DNA from: Microcystis viridis FACHB-1342
Lineage (GTDB): Bacteria > Cyanobacteriota > Cyanobacteriia > Cyanobacteriales > Microcystaceae
DNA: 64,000 bases
NCBI RefSeq assembly: GCF_014698335.1
Contig: NZ_JACJSV010000001.1
Coordinates: 1-64,000 of the forward strand
Reading direction: 5' to 3'
In this document: positions 37,960 through 46,024 of the stretch, one piece after another
Layout of the letters: every line of letters starts with the position of its first letter
Position numbering within the stretch: the first letter of the stretch is position 1
Program-made: the position numbers and the translations under genes
Notes under the pieces: generated by a model
What the model was told of the DNA's origin: nothing
What the model saw: only the letters and a program-made list of their open reading frames with translations
Databases searched by the model: none

Positions 37960-38237
37960 CGGGAATATTTTCGGGATTTATGGCTTTGTCTGTTGCGGGT
38001 GAGTAGTGATTTGATTGTAGTGGTGATAGCTCAAATCTTTGCTTTGTTGGTCATTGTAGCCAAGAATAAAGTACCTCCCTCAATTACAGGTTGGGTTGAC
38101 GTAAGGAAACCTAACCCGGAGTGACCCTTCGGGGTGTTGGGTTTCGCTTAGACAATCGAATTGATACGTTTTCGCTCAACCCAAACTACGAGGACACGGC
38201 ACTGCGAGGCGATGTGATTGTGTTAAAATCCAGAATC

Positions 38238-38435
38238 ATGAAAGTCAAACAAGTGATTAAAGTGTTAGAAGCGGATGGCTGGTATCTTGCTAGAACACGA
38301 GGAAGTCATAGGCAGTATAAACATCCTTCAAAATCTGGTACGGTAACGGTATCGGGGAAATCCAGCGTTGATGTTCCTATTGGGACTCTTAAAAATATAT
38401 GGCGACAAGCTCAAATTGAGGAGGACAAAATATAA
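38238..38435 (+). CDS. hicA: HicA-type mRNA interferase toxin
   Basis: This 65-aa protein starts at ATG 38238 (MKVKQVIKVLEADGWYLARTRG is the double-stranded-RNA-binding-like fold). The catalytic His is in GSHRQYKHP and is followed by the SGTVTVSGKSSVDVPIGTLKNIWRQA end. An upstream in-frame extension to 38121 lies in repeat sequence. Its stop overlaps the hicB start (TAATG), so toxin and antitoxin are translationally coupled. HicA cleaves mRNA unless held by HicB. Confidence 0.9.
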   Translation: MKVKQVIKVLEADGWYLARTRGSHRQYKHPSKSGTVTVSGKSSVDVPIGTLKNIWRQAQIEEDKI

Positions 38436-38644
38436 TGCGATATGCAGTTGTTATTGAAAAAGGAGAAAATAGCTACGGTGCTTATGTTCCCGATCTTCCC
38501 GGTTGTGTTGCGGTTGCAGAAACATTAGAAGAAGTTAAACAATTAATTGCTGAGGCAATAATTTTTCATTTGGAAGGCTTAAAAGAAGATGGATTAACTG
38601 TTCCTGAATCATTGTCGATCTGTGAGTATGTAGATGTAGCTTAG
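38435..38644 (+). CDS. hicB: HicB antitoxin
   Basis: This 69-aa partner of HicA begins one base into the hicA stop codon. The partial RNase H-like fold is visible in MRYAVVIEKGENSYGAYVPD, LPGCVAVAETLEE and AEAIIFHLEGLKEDG. A GAGGA-type ribosome site lies 8 bases upstream inside hicA. There is no C-terminal DNA-binding domain, so autoregulation would need another factor or a minimal complex. Confidence 0.9.
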   Translation: MRYAVVIEKGENSYGAYVPDLPGCVAVAETLEEVKQLIAEAIIFHLEGLKEDGLTVPESLSICEYVDVA

Positions 38645-38648
38645 GGGG

Positions 38649-38765
38649 TTCCAAGGTGGAAATAAGATTAGACTAATAGCAGCGATTCATTACAATCGAC
38701 AAAAAATTTATATTCGAGAAGTTTTAACTCATTCTGAATACGACAAAAACAAATGGAAGGAGTAA
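38649..38765 (+). pseudogene. C-terminal fragment of a HigB-like toxin gene
   Basis: The reading GGNKIRLIAAIHYNRQ, then KIYIREVLTHSEYDKNKW and a stop at 38763-38765, is the C-terminal half of a RelE/HigB-type mRNA interferase. No ATG precedes it and the N-terminal half is missing, with hicB ending just before. The gene is followed by a HigA-like fragment, the usual HigB-HigA order. Confidence 0.7.
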
Positions 38766-38769
38766 AAAA

Positions 38770-38991
38770 ATGCCGACGATAGATATAGAGAAAACACGGC
38801 AAGCTTGGACAAACTTAAAGCAAATACTCTTTATCCCTCGCAATGAATCAGAATATGAACAATTAGTAATTATGTTAGATAATTTGATAGATGAAATAGG
38901 AGAAAATGAAAATCATCCTCTTGCTTCTTTAATGGAAATTTTGGGAATATTAATAGAAAATTATGAACAGGAAAATGTTCCCCAATTATAA
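38770..38991 (+). CDS. HigA-like antitoxin fragment, 73 aa
   Basis: This starts at ATG 38770 with GGAGT upstream and begins MPTIDIEKTRQAW. The helical pattern FIPRNESEYEQLVIMLDNLIDEI and HPLASLMEILGILIENYE matches the N-terminal helices of HigA-like antitoxins. The helix-turn-helix that should follow is missing because the reading stops after VPQL. With a truncated toxin in front, this is a remnant or a solitary antidote. Confidence 0.6.
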   Translation: MPTIDIEKTRQAWTNLKQILFIPRNESEYEQLVIMLDNLIDEIGENENHPLASLMEILGILIENYEQENVPQL

Positions 38992-39028
38992 ATGGTAGGG
39001 GTGGTGCATTCCCAAATATTGGTTAACC

Positions 39029-39382
39029 TTGAAATTGTCATGTTTTCAGGGAACACACCCTAGGAAAGAATGCGATCGCCCTGTGAGAAAATATCTTACC
39101 CTCCTGATCGCCTACGAAACCGCCGGCGATCGAGAACGGGCGATATCAGCCCAACTGTCCAATCATGACCTCTTGACCAGGATTACCGAGATAGATTACC
39201 GTCTGGGCGGTTCATCCACCGAAACCTATCTAACAAGAATCGCCCAACGAGAACAGTTAGAGATTCAGTTGAACCGTTACCGTCTCGAACGGGAAACCGC
39301 TAAACGACAGCTTCTATCCCTGACGGGGTTTTCCACTCCCCAACCCGCCGGAGAAACTTCTAACGAGTCGATAGCTCTATAG
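39029..39382 (+). pseudogene. Probable C-terminal remnant of a TolC-family gene
   Basis: The start at TTG 39029 is arbitrary. From about DRPVRKYLTLLIAYETAGD the sequence reads as a long helix pair, with YRLGGSSTETYLTRIAQREQLE and LNRYRLERETAKRQLLSLTGF resembling the C-terminal coiled coil of outer-membrane efflux proteins. It has no signal peptide and no upstream part. I hold the family assignment loosely; it could be another helical protein fragment. Codon use and HIP1-like sites look like core genes, unlike the AT-rich surroundings. Confidence 0.35.
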
Positions 39383-39398
39383 ACAGTCCATTAATTGC

Positions 39399-39655
39399 GT
39401 CGAATAATTGTAAATTTTTGTGGAGAAGTGCGGTCAGAACTAGAAATCTTAGCTAGTCTTTTAGAAGAGTTCCGTTATTTCAGCTTACTGTCATAAATTT
39501 AGTTAATGGGGTGATATACCGAAAGTTTCTACATATAGCAGTTTTCATCAGAATAAGGTATGGGCAAGGGTCTTAAACCCTTTGTTGGCAAAACTTGTCG
39601 ATACCTCAGTAACGTGAAAAGTGCTATATCGTTACTCTGGAGAGTGTTGTACAGA
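39399..39655 (+). promoter_or_regulatory. Duplicated ~250-bp leader, copy 1
   Basis: It begins GTCGAATAATTGTAAATTT and ends near TCGTTACTCTGGAGAGTGTT, 47 bases before the start of the GUN4-like lipoprotein. The same blocks, in the same order, occur at 40621-40864 before a different gene. The inner part contains a GAACT/AGTTC inverted repeat at the position of the ATAACAC/GTGTTAT hairpin of copy 2. A promoter and leader unit is the simplest reading. Confidence 0.5.
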
Positions 39656-39701
39656 TATTCTCTCGTAAACCCCTGAACATTTACGCATTAAGGAGACTCT
39701 C

Positions 39702-40307
39702 GTGATTCCATATAAACCAAAACAACTGCCCCACGCGCTCAAGGTTTTGCGGCAGGCATTTCTAAGATGGATCGCAGTCGGTTTTAGCAGTGCAATTCTT
39801 GCTTCCTGTGGACTCCAAAATCAGACCAGCGGGTTGAGGTTGCTGGATACAGCGAAAAATCGAGTGACGAACGATTTGCAATCCAACGATTTGCAATCCG
39901 AACGAGGGGTGGACTACACCCGCCTGCGCGACCTGCTGAAGGAAGCGTACGTTGTAACTGTAACTAACATCGAGACGGGATCTCTGACGAGAGAGAGGAG
40001 TGAAAAAATCTTAAACGATTATCATTATCCAGCTCTTGACGAAACTCAAAAGGTAATTGCCCAGTCCGTGGGATTAGAATCGAGCTGCTACGAATCGAAT
40101 CGAGCCAGAAAAGATCCGACGTGGTCTGCCCTTTGCCCGCGAGATAAATTACTGAACATACCCTGTACTGACCTCAATACCATAGAACGTCTGTGGACAA
40201 GCGGCAATCCGGAGCGCTCGCGCTCGGTGAGGGAAAGATGGATAGGCCCGCTACCGGAGCTAACGAGGGCTGCTATCTTCCACTCCTTGAAAACATGTAA
40301 ACTATAG
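39702..40307 (+). CDS. Lipoprotein with truncated GUN4-like domain
   Basis: This 201-aa protein starts at GTG 39702 with AAGGAG nearby. A lipobox (AILASC, C36) follows a basic N-terminus, so it should be a periplasm-facing lipoprotein. Two segments match the GUN4 fold in order: SERGVDYTRLRDLLKE (66-81) and IPCTDLNTIERLW (153-165). The GUN4 part ends before the FGFS and RVGWR region, so the domain is incomplete. A tandem 15-bp duplication encodes NDLQSNDLQS. GUN4 domains bind Mg-porphyrins; whether this one can is doubtful. It lies downstream of the duplicated leader. Confidence 0.55.
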   Translation: MIPYKPKQLPHALKVLRQAFLRWIAVGFSSAILASCGLQNQTSGLRLLDTAKNRVTNDLQSNDLQSERGVDYTRLRDLLKEAYVVTVTNIETGSLTRERSEKILNDYHYPALDETQKVIAQSVGLESSCYESNRARKDPTWSALCPRDKLLNIPCTDLNTIERLWTSGNPERSRSVRERWIGPLPELTRAAIFHSLKTCKL

Positions 40308-40620
40308 ATTGCCATCGCCGTAGGGTGCGTTCCCTAATAGACATCTTCAAAAATTATAACCCAGTCACAGCTTGCTTTTAGCCTATATACTAATTAAGTA
40401 GTTCGATAGCTGAAATGTATATCTATCGTTGCTAATTCAATTTCACTGAAAAAATATGAGGCAATTAAAATAATTTTTATTCGGGTAGATTCCTTAACTA
40501 GAAAGACTTTTGGTCTTGAGATAATATTAGGTCGAGGTCTAATGCAAGTCCTACTGCTCCACCGATCGATTTTGGGTAACGCACCACGCACATTCTATCT
40601 CCCGATAGCGATCGCTAAGG
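40308..40620. other. Gene-free AT-rich gap
   Basis: This 313-bp stretch has no coding-like frame that I trust. It has one HIP1 site near 40607. The minus-strand open frame at 40394-40591 shows no domain pattern. Confidence 0.3.
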
Positions 40621-40864
40621 GTCGAATAATTGTAAATTTTTGTCAAGAGGTGCGGTCAGATTGACGAATAGTTGTTATAACACCAGAAAACTCGTGTTAT
40701 TTCAGCCTATTGTCAGGAATTTAGTTAAACAAGGTTTTTGGCAATGTGCTATGGCTAACACGCTTTTGGGTATGATATGGGGAAATTTTTCTTGCGATTG
40801 CACTAAAATAGATGGATATACAGAAAGTTGACCCATATCGTTACCGTAGAAAGTGTTATACAGA
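40621..40864 (+). promoter_or_regulatory. Duplicated ~250-bp leader, copy 2
   Basis: It begins GTCGAATAATTGTAAATTT and ends ATCGTTACCGTAGAAAGTGTT, 45 bases before ATG 40909. It aligns with 39399-39655 in the first ~45 bases, in GTTATTTCAGCCTATTGTCA, and in the last ~30 bases. A perfect ATAACAC/GTGTTAT stem lies near 40680-40700. The equal distance to the next gene in both copies suggests a working promoter or leader. Confidence 0.5.
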
Positions 40865-40908
40865 ATAATGACAGACATTTATTTTTATTACAATTTAGGG
40901 TAAAACTT

Positions 40909-41826
40909 ATGGTTTTGAAGGATGGTTTAAGTGATGATGAGTTTAAAAAATTGATTGAACGACTTTCCTATAGAAAACAGTATAATCAAGAGGTTATCAC
41001 TCTTGATGCTGTTAAAGAGAGTCTTCAAGAACTAGGATTATCTGACTTGTTAATGGATAATGACATTGAGGAGGTTCGCAGACAAGTGAATAAAGAATTT
41101 AAAAAACAACAAAGAAAAAATTACCTAATATTTGCTTCTGTTTTATTAGTTTTAACTATTCCCTTATCTGCTTTTGGCGGCTATAAATTTAAGGAATGGA
41201 TTTCCAGTTTTTTTCAGCAATCTAGCAATTCCGATTTAGTTCAGTTATCAGAAAAATTAAATACACTTGAGTCGGAAAACAAAGATTTGCAAAGAAAAAT
41301 AAAAGAGCTTGAAGATGAAAATCAATCTTTAAAAGGTTCAAATGTACCCAGTCCCTCGGCTTCATTCGCACCTGATAATGAAACTGTGTCAGAGCCGTCT
41401 TCTTTTAATACGGATAAGATTGTTAAAGTCCAATCTTTAATTTTTCAGTTCAAAGAATGCCAAAGATCAGCAATTTCTTCAACACTTCAAAATATTAAGT
41501 GTTCTCTTTTGGTGACAAGTACACAAGATAAAAACAAGCTCTATATACACGGAAATTATAATTCTAACAATAGAAGTCGAATCATTGAGGATGGCAAAGA
41601 ACTAATTGCAACCAAAGTGGATTTTGGCAGTAATTCTGGCACTTATCAAGCCGACAATATTTTGATTAAAGATACTCCTATTGAGGTTATTATTACTTTT
41701 GAAAACGTTCCACAAAGTATTAATAAAGTTGGGGTAATTGAAGTTAGTTCTTATCTAGAAAGTCCTGAATTTAATGATAATGTTAAGGCCGAATTTTATA
41801 ATAAAACGTTATCAAGTTCTCAATAA
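40909..41826 (+). CDS. Single-pass membrane coiled-coil protein, unknown
   Basis: The best start is ATG 40909 with AGGG 8 bases upstream, giving 305 aa; the longer reading from 40828 runs into the leader. Layout: a short helical cytoplasmic part (1-70) with a VKESLQELGLSDLL stretch, one membrane helix (about 72-92, LIFASVLLVLTIPLSAFG), a coiled coil (about 106-141, heptads with LESENKDLQRKIKELEDEN), a Ser/Pro linker, and a C-terminal beta-rich domain (about 170-300) with conserved-looking Cys in FKECQRS and IKCSLL. No family is recognised. It is convergent with the TIR operon across a hairpin. Confidence 0.65.
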   Translation: MVLKDGLSDDEFKKLIERLSYRKQYNQEVITLDAVKESLQELGLSDLLMDNDIEEVRRQVNKEFKKQQRKNYLIFASVLLVLTIPLSAFGGYKFKEWISSFFQQSSNSDLVQLSEKLNTLESENKDLQRKIKELEDENQSLKGSNVPSPSASFAPDNETVSEPSSFNTDKIVKVQSLIFQFKECQRSAISSTLQNIKCSLLVTSTQDKNKLYIHGNYNSNNRSRIIEDGKELIATKVDFGSNSGTYQADNILIKDTPIEVIITFENVPQSINKVGVIEVSSYLESPEFNDNVKAEFYNKTLSSSQ

Positions 41827-41830
41827 GTTT

Positions 41831-41862
41831 ACTGGAGGCCATCGTGCCAGTGAAACTCCAGT
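41831..41862. terminator. Hairpin between convergent genes
   Basis: ACTGGAG at 41831-41837 pairs perfectly with CTCCAGT at 41856-41862 in the 67-bp gap between the coiled-coil gene and the TIR operon. There is no long T run, so bidirectional termination is only likely, not shown. Confidence 0.4.
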
Positions 41863-41893
41863 TCTCTACCTGATTATGGTTTAACTGTTTATC

Positions 41894-42760
41894 TCAGTCA
41901 CTTAAAGTTTGTTTGATAATTTTCCTGAGTTCTTTCCATACTATTTCACCTCTGAAAAACTCCCAAGGTTTAGACTCTAACACTTCTTCGTAAAAATAAA
42001 CTTGCTTTTCATTAAGAGTGTAAACAATTGGTACAATATACCATAGAAGATCTACCGTTTCTTCAAAGGGATTTGTCTCTGTAATTTGTTGTTTTGTTTT
42101 CTCATCTATGAAGTTTGTCATAGAGATAGAAAAACAAATATTTGTAGGTATCTTCAAGTTAAAAACAGTTTGTAAAATACTAGAAAAGTTAGAGTTTTTT
42201 TTGGCGTAATTGAAACAATTCGTTGCAAACTCTCTTAATGAGTTATCATTAACAGAAGAAAAATAGGAAAAGATAAAAAAAGCTTCTCCTCTCATTGGCA
42301 GACCACCAATTGATGTTTTAAAACTAGCTGCCTTAGCTACTTGTTTAAAAACTTTGCCATCATAGATAATATCATTGTAAATGGATGAGCAACCTTGACT
42401 GATAAGTTTTGGTTTGACTTTTACTAAGTATTTAGTGATGCAATCTTCGTTGCTATTGACGTAATCAAAGTTTTGATAAAGTGAATTCCTCGCTTTTCTT
42501 AGTGATTCACAGCCTGGATTTTCTTCACATAATTTGGTGAATACTTGTCGTAATTGCAGAATATTAAGAGAATTACATTGACAAATAAAGTCTTGAATGA
42601 TAATCCGTAAAGTTTGTTCATTCCTCAAATTTGCTGTAGAAAATCCCCCTTCCCAAATGATAGCAATAAAAAGAGAAGGGTTAGATTCATAGAGAGAAAT
42701 TAAATCTCTAATAATTTGATTTTTGAGAGAGCCTAAATAAGATTCAAAAGGAGTATTCAT
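41894..42760 (-). CDS. Unknown protein with N-terminal EAD-like domain (operon gene 3)
   Basis: This 288-aa protein is the last gene of the TIR operon, 18 bases after the previous stop. Residues about 14-92 align without gaps to the C-terminal domain of the neighbour, sharing LY-x5-LF-x-A-x5-GF, then Q, FI, C, L, F, L and a closing ENP (19 identities in 60 positions by eye). That pattern resembles the helical effector-associated domains (EAD) that link parts of bacterial conflict systems by like-with-like binding. The remainder (95-288) is a mixed alpha/beta domain with IPTNICFSISM and a WYIVPIVYTLNEKQVYFYEE segment; I do not recognise it. Confidence 0.65.
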   Translation of the reverse strand: MNTPFESYLGSLKNQIIRDLISLYESNPSLFIAIIWEGGFSTANLRNEQTLRIIIQDFICQCNSLNILQLRQVFTKLCEENPGCESLRKARNSLYQNFDYVNSNEDCITKYLVKVKPKLISQGCSSIYNDIIYDGKVFKQVAKAASFKTSIGGLPMRGEAFFIFSYFSSVNDNSLREFATNCFNYAKKNSNFSSILQTVFNLKIPTNICFSISMTNFIDEKTKQQITETNPFEETVDLLWYIVPIVYTLNEKQVYFYEEVLESKPWEFFRGEIVWKELRKIIKQTLSD

Positions 42761-42778
42761 AAATTAAATGTTTAACTG

Positions 42779-43423
42779 CTATATTTGGTTTGAGGATTTT
42801 TCTTGTAGCAAAGCACTCACCAATTGCAAAACTTTACTATTTGGATTTTCTTTATGTAGTGCTTTAAATATTTTAAACTGATCGTTAAGTTTCAAAGTAT
42901 AACAACGATTAATAAATTGAAAGACAATAACTTTGGGTGCTTGATTTTGAGGAATTGTTGCTAAAGGAAACCCTGCTGACCCAACAGTTGCTTTAAATAG
43001 TTCGCTATCTGCTCCGTAAAGTTCTGACAATTCCTTTACCAAAACATCTTTGGTCAAAAAACCAGCTTCCTCAAGTTTTTCCTTTTGTCGATCAAGTAAA
43101 AGTGAAAACTTATCTTCAAAATTTTCAGAATTTTGCAATAATTCTTGATTTTGCATAAGAATAGTAAAACAAAATTGTATTCCTAAAATAAATTGTTCTC
43201 GTAATTCTTTTATTTCAGTTTTTGTCTCAAAGATAGCATCAAGAGACTTACGAGTAAGGCTTTGACCTTCGGCAATCATTGCATCTAGTTTGGCCTCACG
43301 GGAGTTCTCTATTTGATCATCATAAAGACTCAAGACAAACTCAACAGGAACTCCAAATGGGCCTACTACGGAAGCAAGAGATTTGGCGATCGCTCGAAGG
43401 TAATTAGGTATTTTTTGAGACAT
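42779..43423 (-). CDS. Helical adaptor with C-terminal EAD-like domain (operon gene 2)
   Basis: This 214-aa protein starts 3 bases after the TIR-GUN4 stop. The N-terminal half is helical: VVGPFGVPVEFVLSLYDD, then a probable coiled coil through SLDAIFETKTEIKELREQF (about 45-120). The C-terminal domain (about 128-206, LSELYGADSELFKA to ALHKENPNSKVL) matches the N-terminal domain of gene 3 without gaps. The closing ENPNSKVL and the four-helix spacing resemble EAD1-type domains. It probably acts as the bridge between the effector and gene 3, but that is inference from shared domains. Confidence 0.65.
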   Translation of the reverse strand: MSQKIPNYLRAIAKSLASVVGPFGVPVEFVLSLYDDQIENSREAKLDAMIAEGQSLTRKSLDAIFETKTEIKELREQFILGIQFCFTILMQNQELLQNSENFEDKFSLLLDRQKEKLEEAGFLTKDVLVKELSELYGADSELFKATVGSAGFPLATIPQNQAPKVIVFQFINRCYTLKLNDQFKIFKALHKENPNSKVLQLVSALLQEKSSNQI

Positions 43424-43426
43424 AAT

Positions 43427-44488
43427 TTAAAATTGTAATAAAGGAATACTGATTACTTTTTGCTGGAGAACTGAAATAAAAGTATCTTCGGCAAAATGTT
43501 TGTCACCTAAATTCAATGTCCAAGCACTAAAATGGAAGTCTCTCATTTGCTTTTCTGTGGGATATGCTTTTTTCCCCTGTAGCCAAGGTAAATGACCGAT
43601 TGGAGCGTCCAAATGCCAAGTCAGATCATTGTAACCTAACCACCGTCCATTTTTTCGCCATCCGACACGATTCGCAAAAGCATAGTAATCTTCCCCTTCT
43701 TGTTCATAGATACGAGCTTGAGTGGACAAACCAAATTTGTTGTGGCTATACTTTTTCCAAAGATTATCAAGAATAATTAAGTCATTATCAGATATTCTTT
43801 TAAGTTCAGTTGATGATAAGGCCTCATTGGGAATTTTTACAACAGAAAAATGAGAGGTTGATGTAAATTCTGGTTTATCGGTAGCTTTATAAAGAAGCCT
43901 GATCGTTTCCTGATCAGCTTCTAGCCAACTTTGTGCTTCTAGGAGTTGGCGAAGTTTGCTATAGCTAACCCCTTTATCAGAAATCAACTTATCTCTGTTT
44001 AAAAAATCATTTACGCTTTTTTGATCTTTAAATTTAAGCGTTGTTTTTTCTGACAAGTGAGGTAAAACAGCTTCAATAATTGTATCTGCATTGCCGTTCC
44101 AAGTTTGGTATAGTTTATCATTGAGTAACGGTAAACTTTCTAATACCTTTTGTTTTTGTTTATTATCTGAAAATAAGGGAAGTACCTTAGTTTGGTCGGA
44201 ATAAATTTCCTGATTGAGGACGGCAAAAAGCTCTCGCTTAGGAAAATTTTTGTTTAGAAAAGCTTCGCTCAAGACAACGATCACAAAACGAGAGATTCTT
44301 AAACCCTCATTTACTTTGGCTGTAATACTATCTCCCCATTTAATTTCAGCCCGATCATACCAAAAAGTAATGTCAGCTTTTTCTAAGCCTGAAACTAAAG
44401 GTTCCACAATCAGGAGTTTGTCTTCACTGGTATGACAAATAAATACGTCTTTCATAGTCTCTTTTACAAATGATTCTGGATTATTCAA
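43427..44488 (-). CDS. TIR-GUN4 fusion protein (operon gene 1)
   Basis: This is a two-domain protein of 353 aa. Residues about 12-115 form a TIR domain: MKDVFICHTSEDKLLIVEP, then FVIVVLSEAFLNKNFPKREL with the Glu (E86) at the NADase catalytic position. Residues about 166-302 match GUN4: SDKGVSYSKLRQLLEA, ADQETIRLLY, DNLWKKYSHNKFGLST, FANRVGWRKN and APIGHLPW. Bacterial TIR domains degrade or rearrange NAD upon activation; GUN4 binds Mg-protoporphyrin and related tetrapyrroles. The fusion suggests a tetrapyrrole-tuned TIR effector, which I have not seen described but cannot prove is new. ATG 44488 or ATG 44455 may be the start. It is cytosolic. Confidence 0.85.
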   Translation of the reverse strand: MNNPESFVKETMKDVFICHTSEDKLLIVEPLVSGLEKADITFWYDRAEIKWGDSITAKVNEGLRISRFVIVVLSEAFLNKNFPKRELFAVLNQEIYSDQTKVLPLFSDNKQKQKVLESLPLLNDKLYQTWNGNADTIIEAVLPHLSEKTTLKFKDQKSVNDFLNRDKLISDKGVSYSKLRQLLEAQSWLEADQETIRLLYKATDKPEFTSTSHFSVVKIPNEALSSTELKRISDNDLIILDNLWKKYSHNKFGLSTQARIYEQEGEDYYAFANRVGWRKNGRWLGYNDLTWHLDAPIGHLPWLQGKKAYPTEKQMRDFHFSAWTLNLGDKHFAEDTFISVLQQKVISIPLLQF

Positions 44489-44528
44489 TTAGAAAAAAAA
44501 TTGTTAACAGATAACGAATTAGATTGCT

Positions 44529-45737
44529 TTAAGCTTCTGATTCAGCCTCCTGTTTTATGTCAGAGTTTGATAGGTTTTTTGAGAAAATCCATAATAAACC
44601 TAAGATTATTGCCAAACTTATCAAGAAAATGACGACTCCCATTATTAGTTGTGAGCTTAGATAATTATTCGATACAAAAGCAATACTTGATGGTATGTTA
44701 TAACTTCTATGATGAGAGAGACTATCCTCAACAGGAACCTCAATTAAAACAGACTTTGATGAGCCATCAAAAGCTGATTGATTAATTTGGAAAAATTTAG
44801 AATATCGCAATACCCAAAAAAGTGAATTCTTATTATTAGTCATACTGGTTACACCAGTCCCATATTTAGGCTCAGCAATCATTGATGGATTTTGTCCATC
44901 AAAATCAGAACGAACAATTCCGTCGCCATAATTAGGATTAAGTAAACCAATAGTAAAGTATAAAAACTTACCATCTGTTAATAAAGTATCCTCATAATTA
45001 TTAATGGACAAAACTCCTTCACCTGTCCAGTTTCGTAAAATCGACAGTGCATCAATGGCTAATAAAACGGGATTGCTTATTTCTATTTTTAATAGAAGTT
45101 CGGTTGGCTTCCCGAAGCCGCCAGATTGATTACGAAGATTGCCGTCAATATGTGTATAAATAAATTTTCCATCTGTTGTTAAATGTTTTATCTGAGGTTT
45201 AAATGTTGTAGATTCATAGGGAAATTCAAAAAGCATGGAAAAATTATCCCCGTTGATATCTGATCTATAAATAAAAGGCTTTCCCTCTAAATTTTGTCCT
45301 AACCAAAAAAGAAACTTCCCGTCTGTCGTTAAAGAACTAGGAAGCCATCGTACTATTTGAGACCCGGCTTTTTGAGAAAGATCAACAACAACAGATGGTT
45401 TAGAACTATCAATGTCCATCTTATAAACATACATGGAAATGTTATTGTCATTACCTTCTTTAAACTCATAATCATAATCCAGCCAAAAAATAGATTTCCC
45501 ACTACTAACCAGATTGATTCCTGTCTCATATTTCTCCTCAATATTAAATGTTTTTGGAATATCAAGAAATATAGATGGTTCAGTGTTATTACTTCTTAAA
45601 ATATAAAATATGTCTTCTTTTTTCGTCGTCCAAATTAAATTACCTTCCTTTAGTTGTCCAAAAGCAGGGTACGCAGTTATAACTAGCGACAGTATGAAGA
45701 TGAATAAAATAGTCAGTAATCTTAGTGTTTTTTTCAT
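44529..45737 (-). CDS. Secreted propeller-like protein with C-terminal membrane anchor
   Basis: This 402-aa protein has a signal peptide (LLTILFIFILSLVITAYPAFG) and a C-terminal membrane helix (about 360-384, QLIMGVVIFLISLAIILGLL). Between them are repeated blades with the pattern TDGKFLFWLG, TDGKFIYTHI, TDGKFLYFTI and NKNSLFWVLR at roughly 50-60 residue spacing, as in beta-propellers of the DUF5050/YWTD-like type. It would sit outside the cytoplasmic membrane. It ends 41 bases before the TIR-GUN4 start on the same strand, so it may be the first gene of that operon. Function unknown. Confidence 0.65.
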   Translation of the reverse strand: MKKTLRLLTILFIFILSLVITAYPAFGQLKEGNLIWTTKKEDIFYILRSNNTEPSIFLDIPKTFNIEEKYETGINLVSSGKSIFWLDYDYEFKEGNDNNISMYVYKMDIDSSKPSVVVDLSQKAGSQIVRWLPSSLTTDGKFLFWLGQNLEGKPFIYRSDINGDNFSMLFEFPYESTTFKPQIKHLTTDGKFIYTHIDGNLRNQSGGFGKPTELLLKIEISNPVLLAIDALSILRNWTGEGVLSINNYEDTLLTDGKFLYFTIGLLNPNYGDGIVRSDFDGQNPSMIAEPKYGTGVTSMTNNKNSLFWVLRYSKFFQINQSAFDGSSKSVLIEVPVEDSLSHHRSYNIPSSIAFVSNNYLSSQLIMGVVIFLISLAIILGLLWIFSKNLSNSDIKQEAESEA

Positions 45738-46024
45738 ATTTAAGCCAGATGCGAATCAATTTAGCTTTCTTGGGTTTCTTGTGATCTATAGCTTTTCAAA
45801 TGGAGTCTGGACAAGGCTTTCATGGCTTAGTTACCCAAGAAACTGTTCACAATACCCTTTGTCACAAATCGCCGAGAAGAACGTTACTGAGCGTTCGGTC
45901 GAACCGTAATCAAACTTAAGGACTTAACCTCCGCATCCGCATGAATGGCTCACTGAAAAAACCTATCCTTATAATATTCCATCACCCCCTAAGCGATCAA
46001 GTCCTTACACCGAAGATTGTGTTC

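Noticed and set aside
38121-38237. N-terminal extension of HicA to 38121
   Set aside because: The extra sequence is not HicA-like and lies in repeat-type DNA; ATG 38238 gives the normal length.
40640-40831. 63-aa open frame upstream of the coiled-coil gene
   Set aside because: Lies wholly inside the duplicated leader; the other copy of the leader has no such frame.
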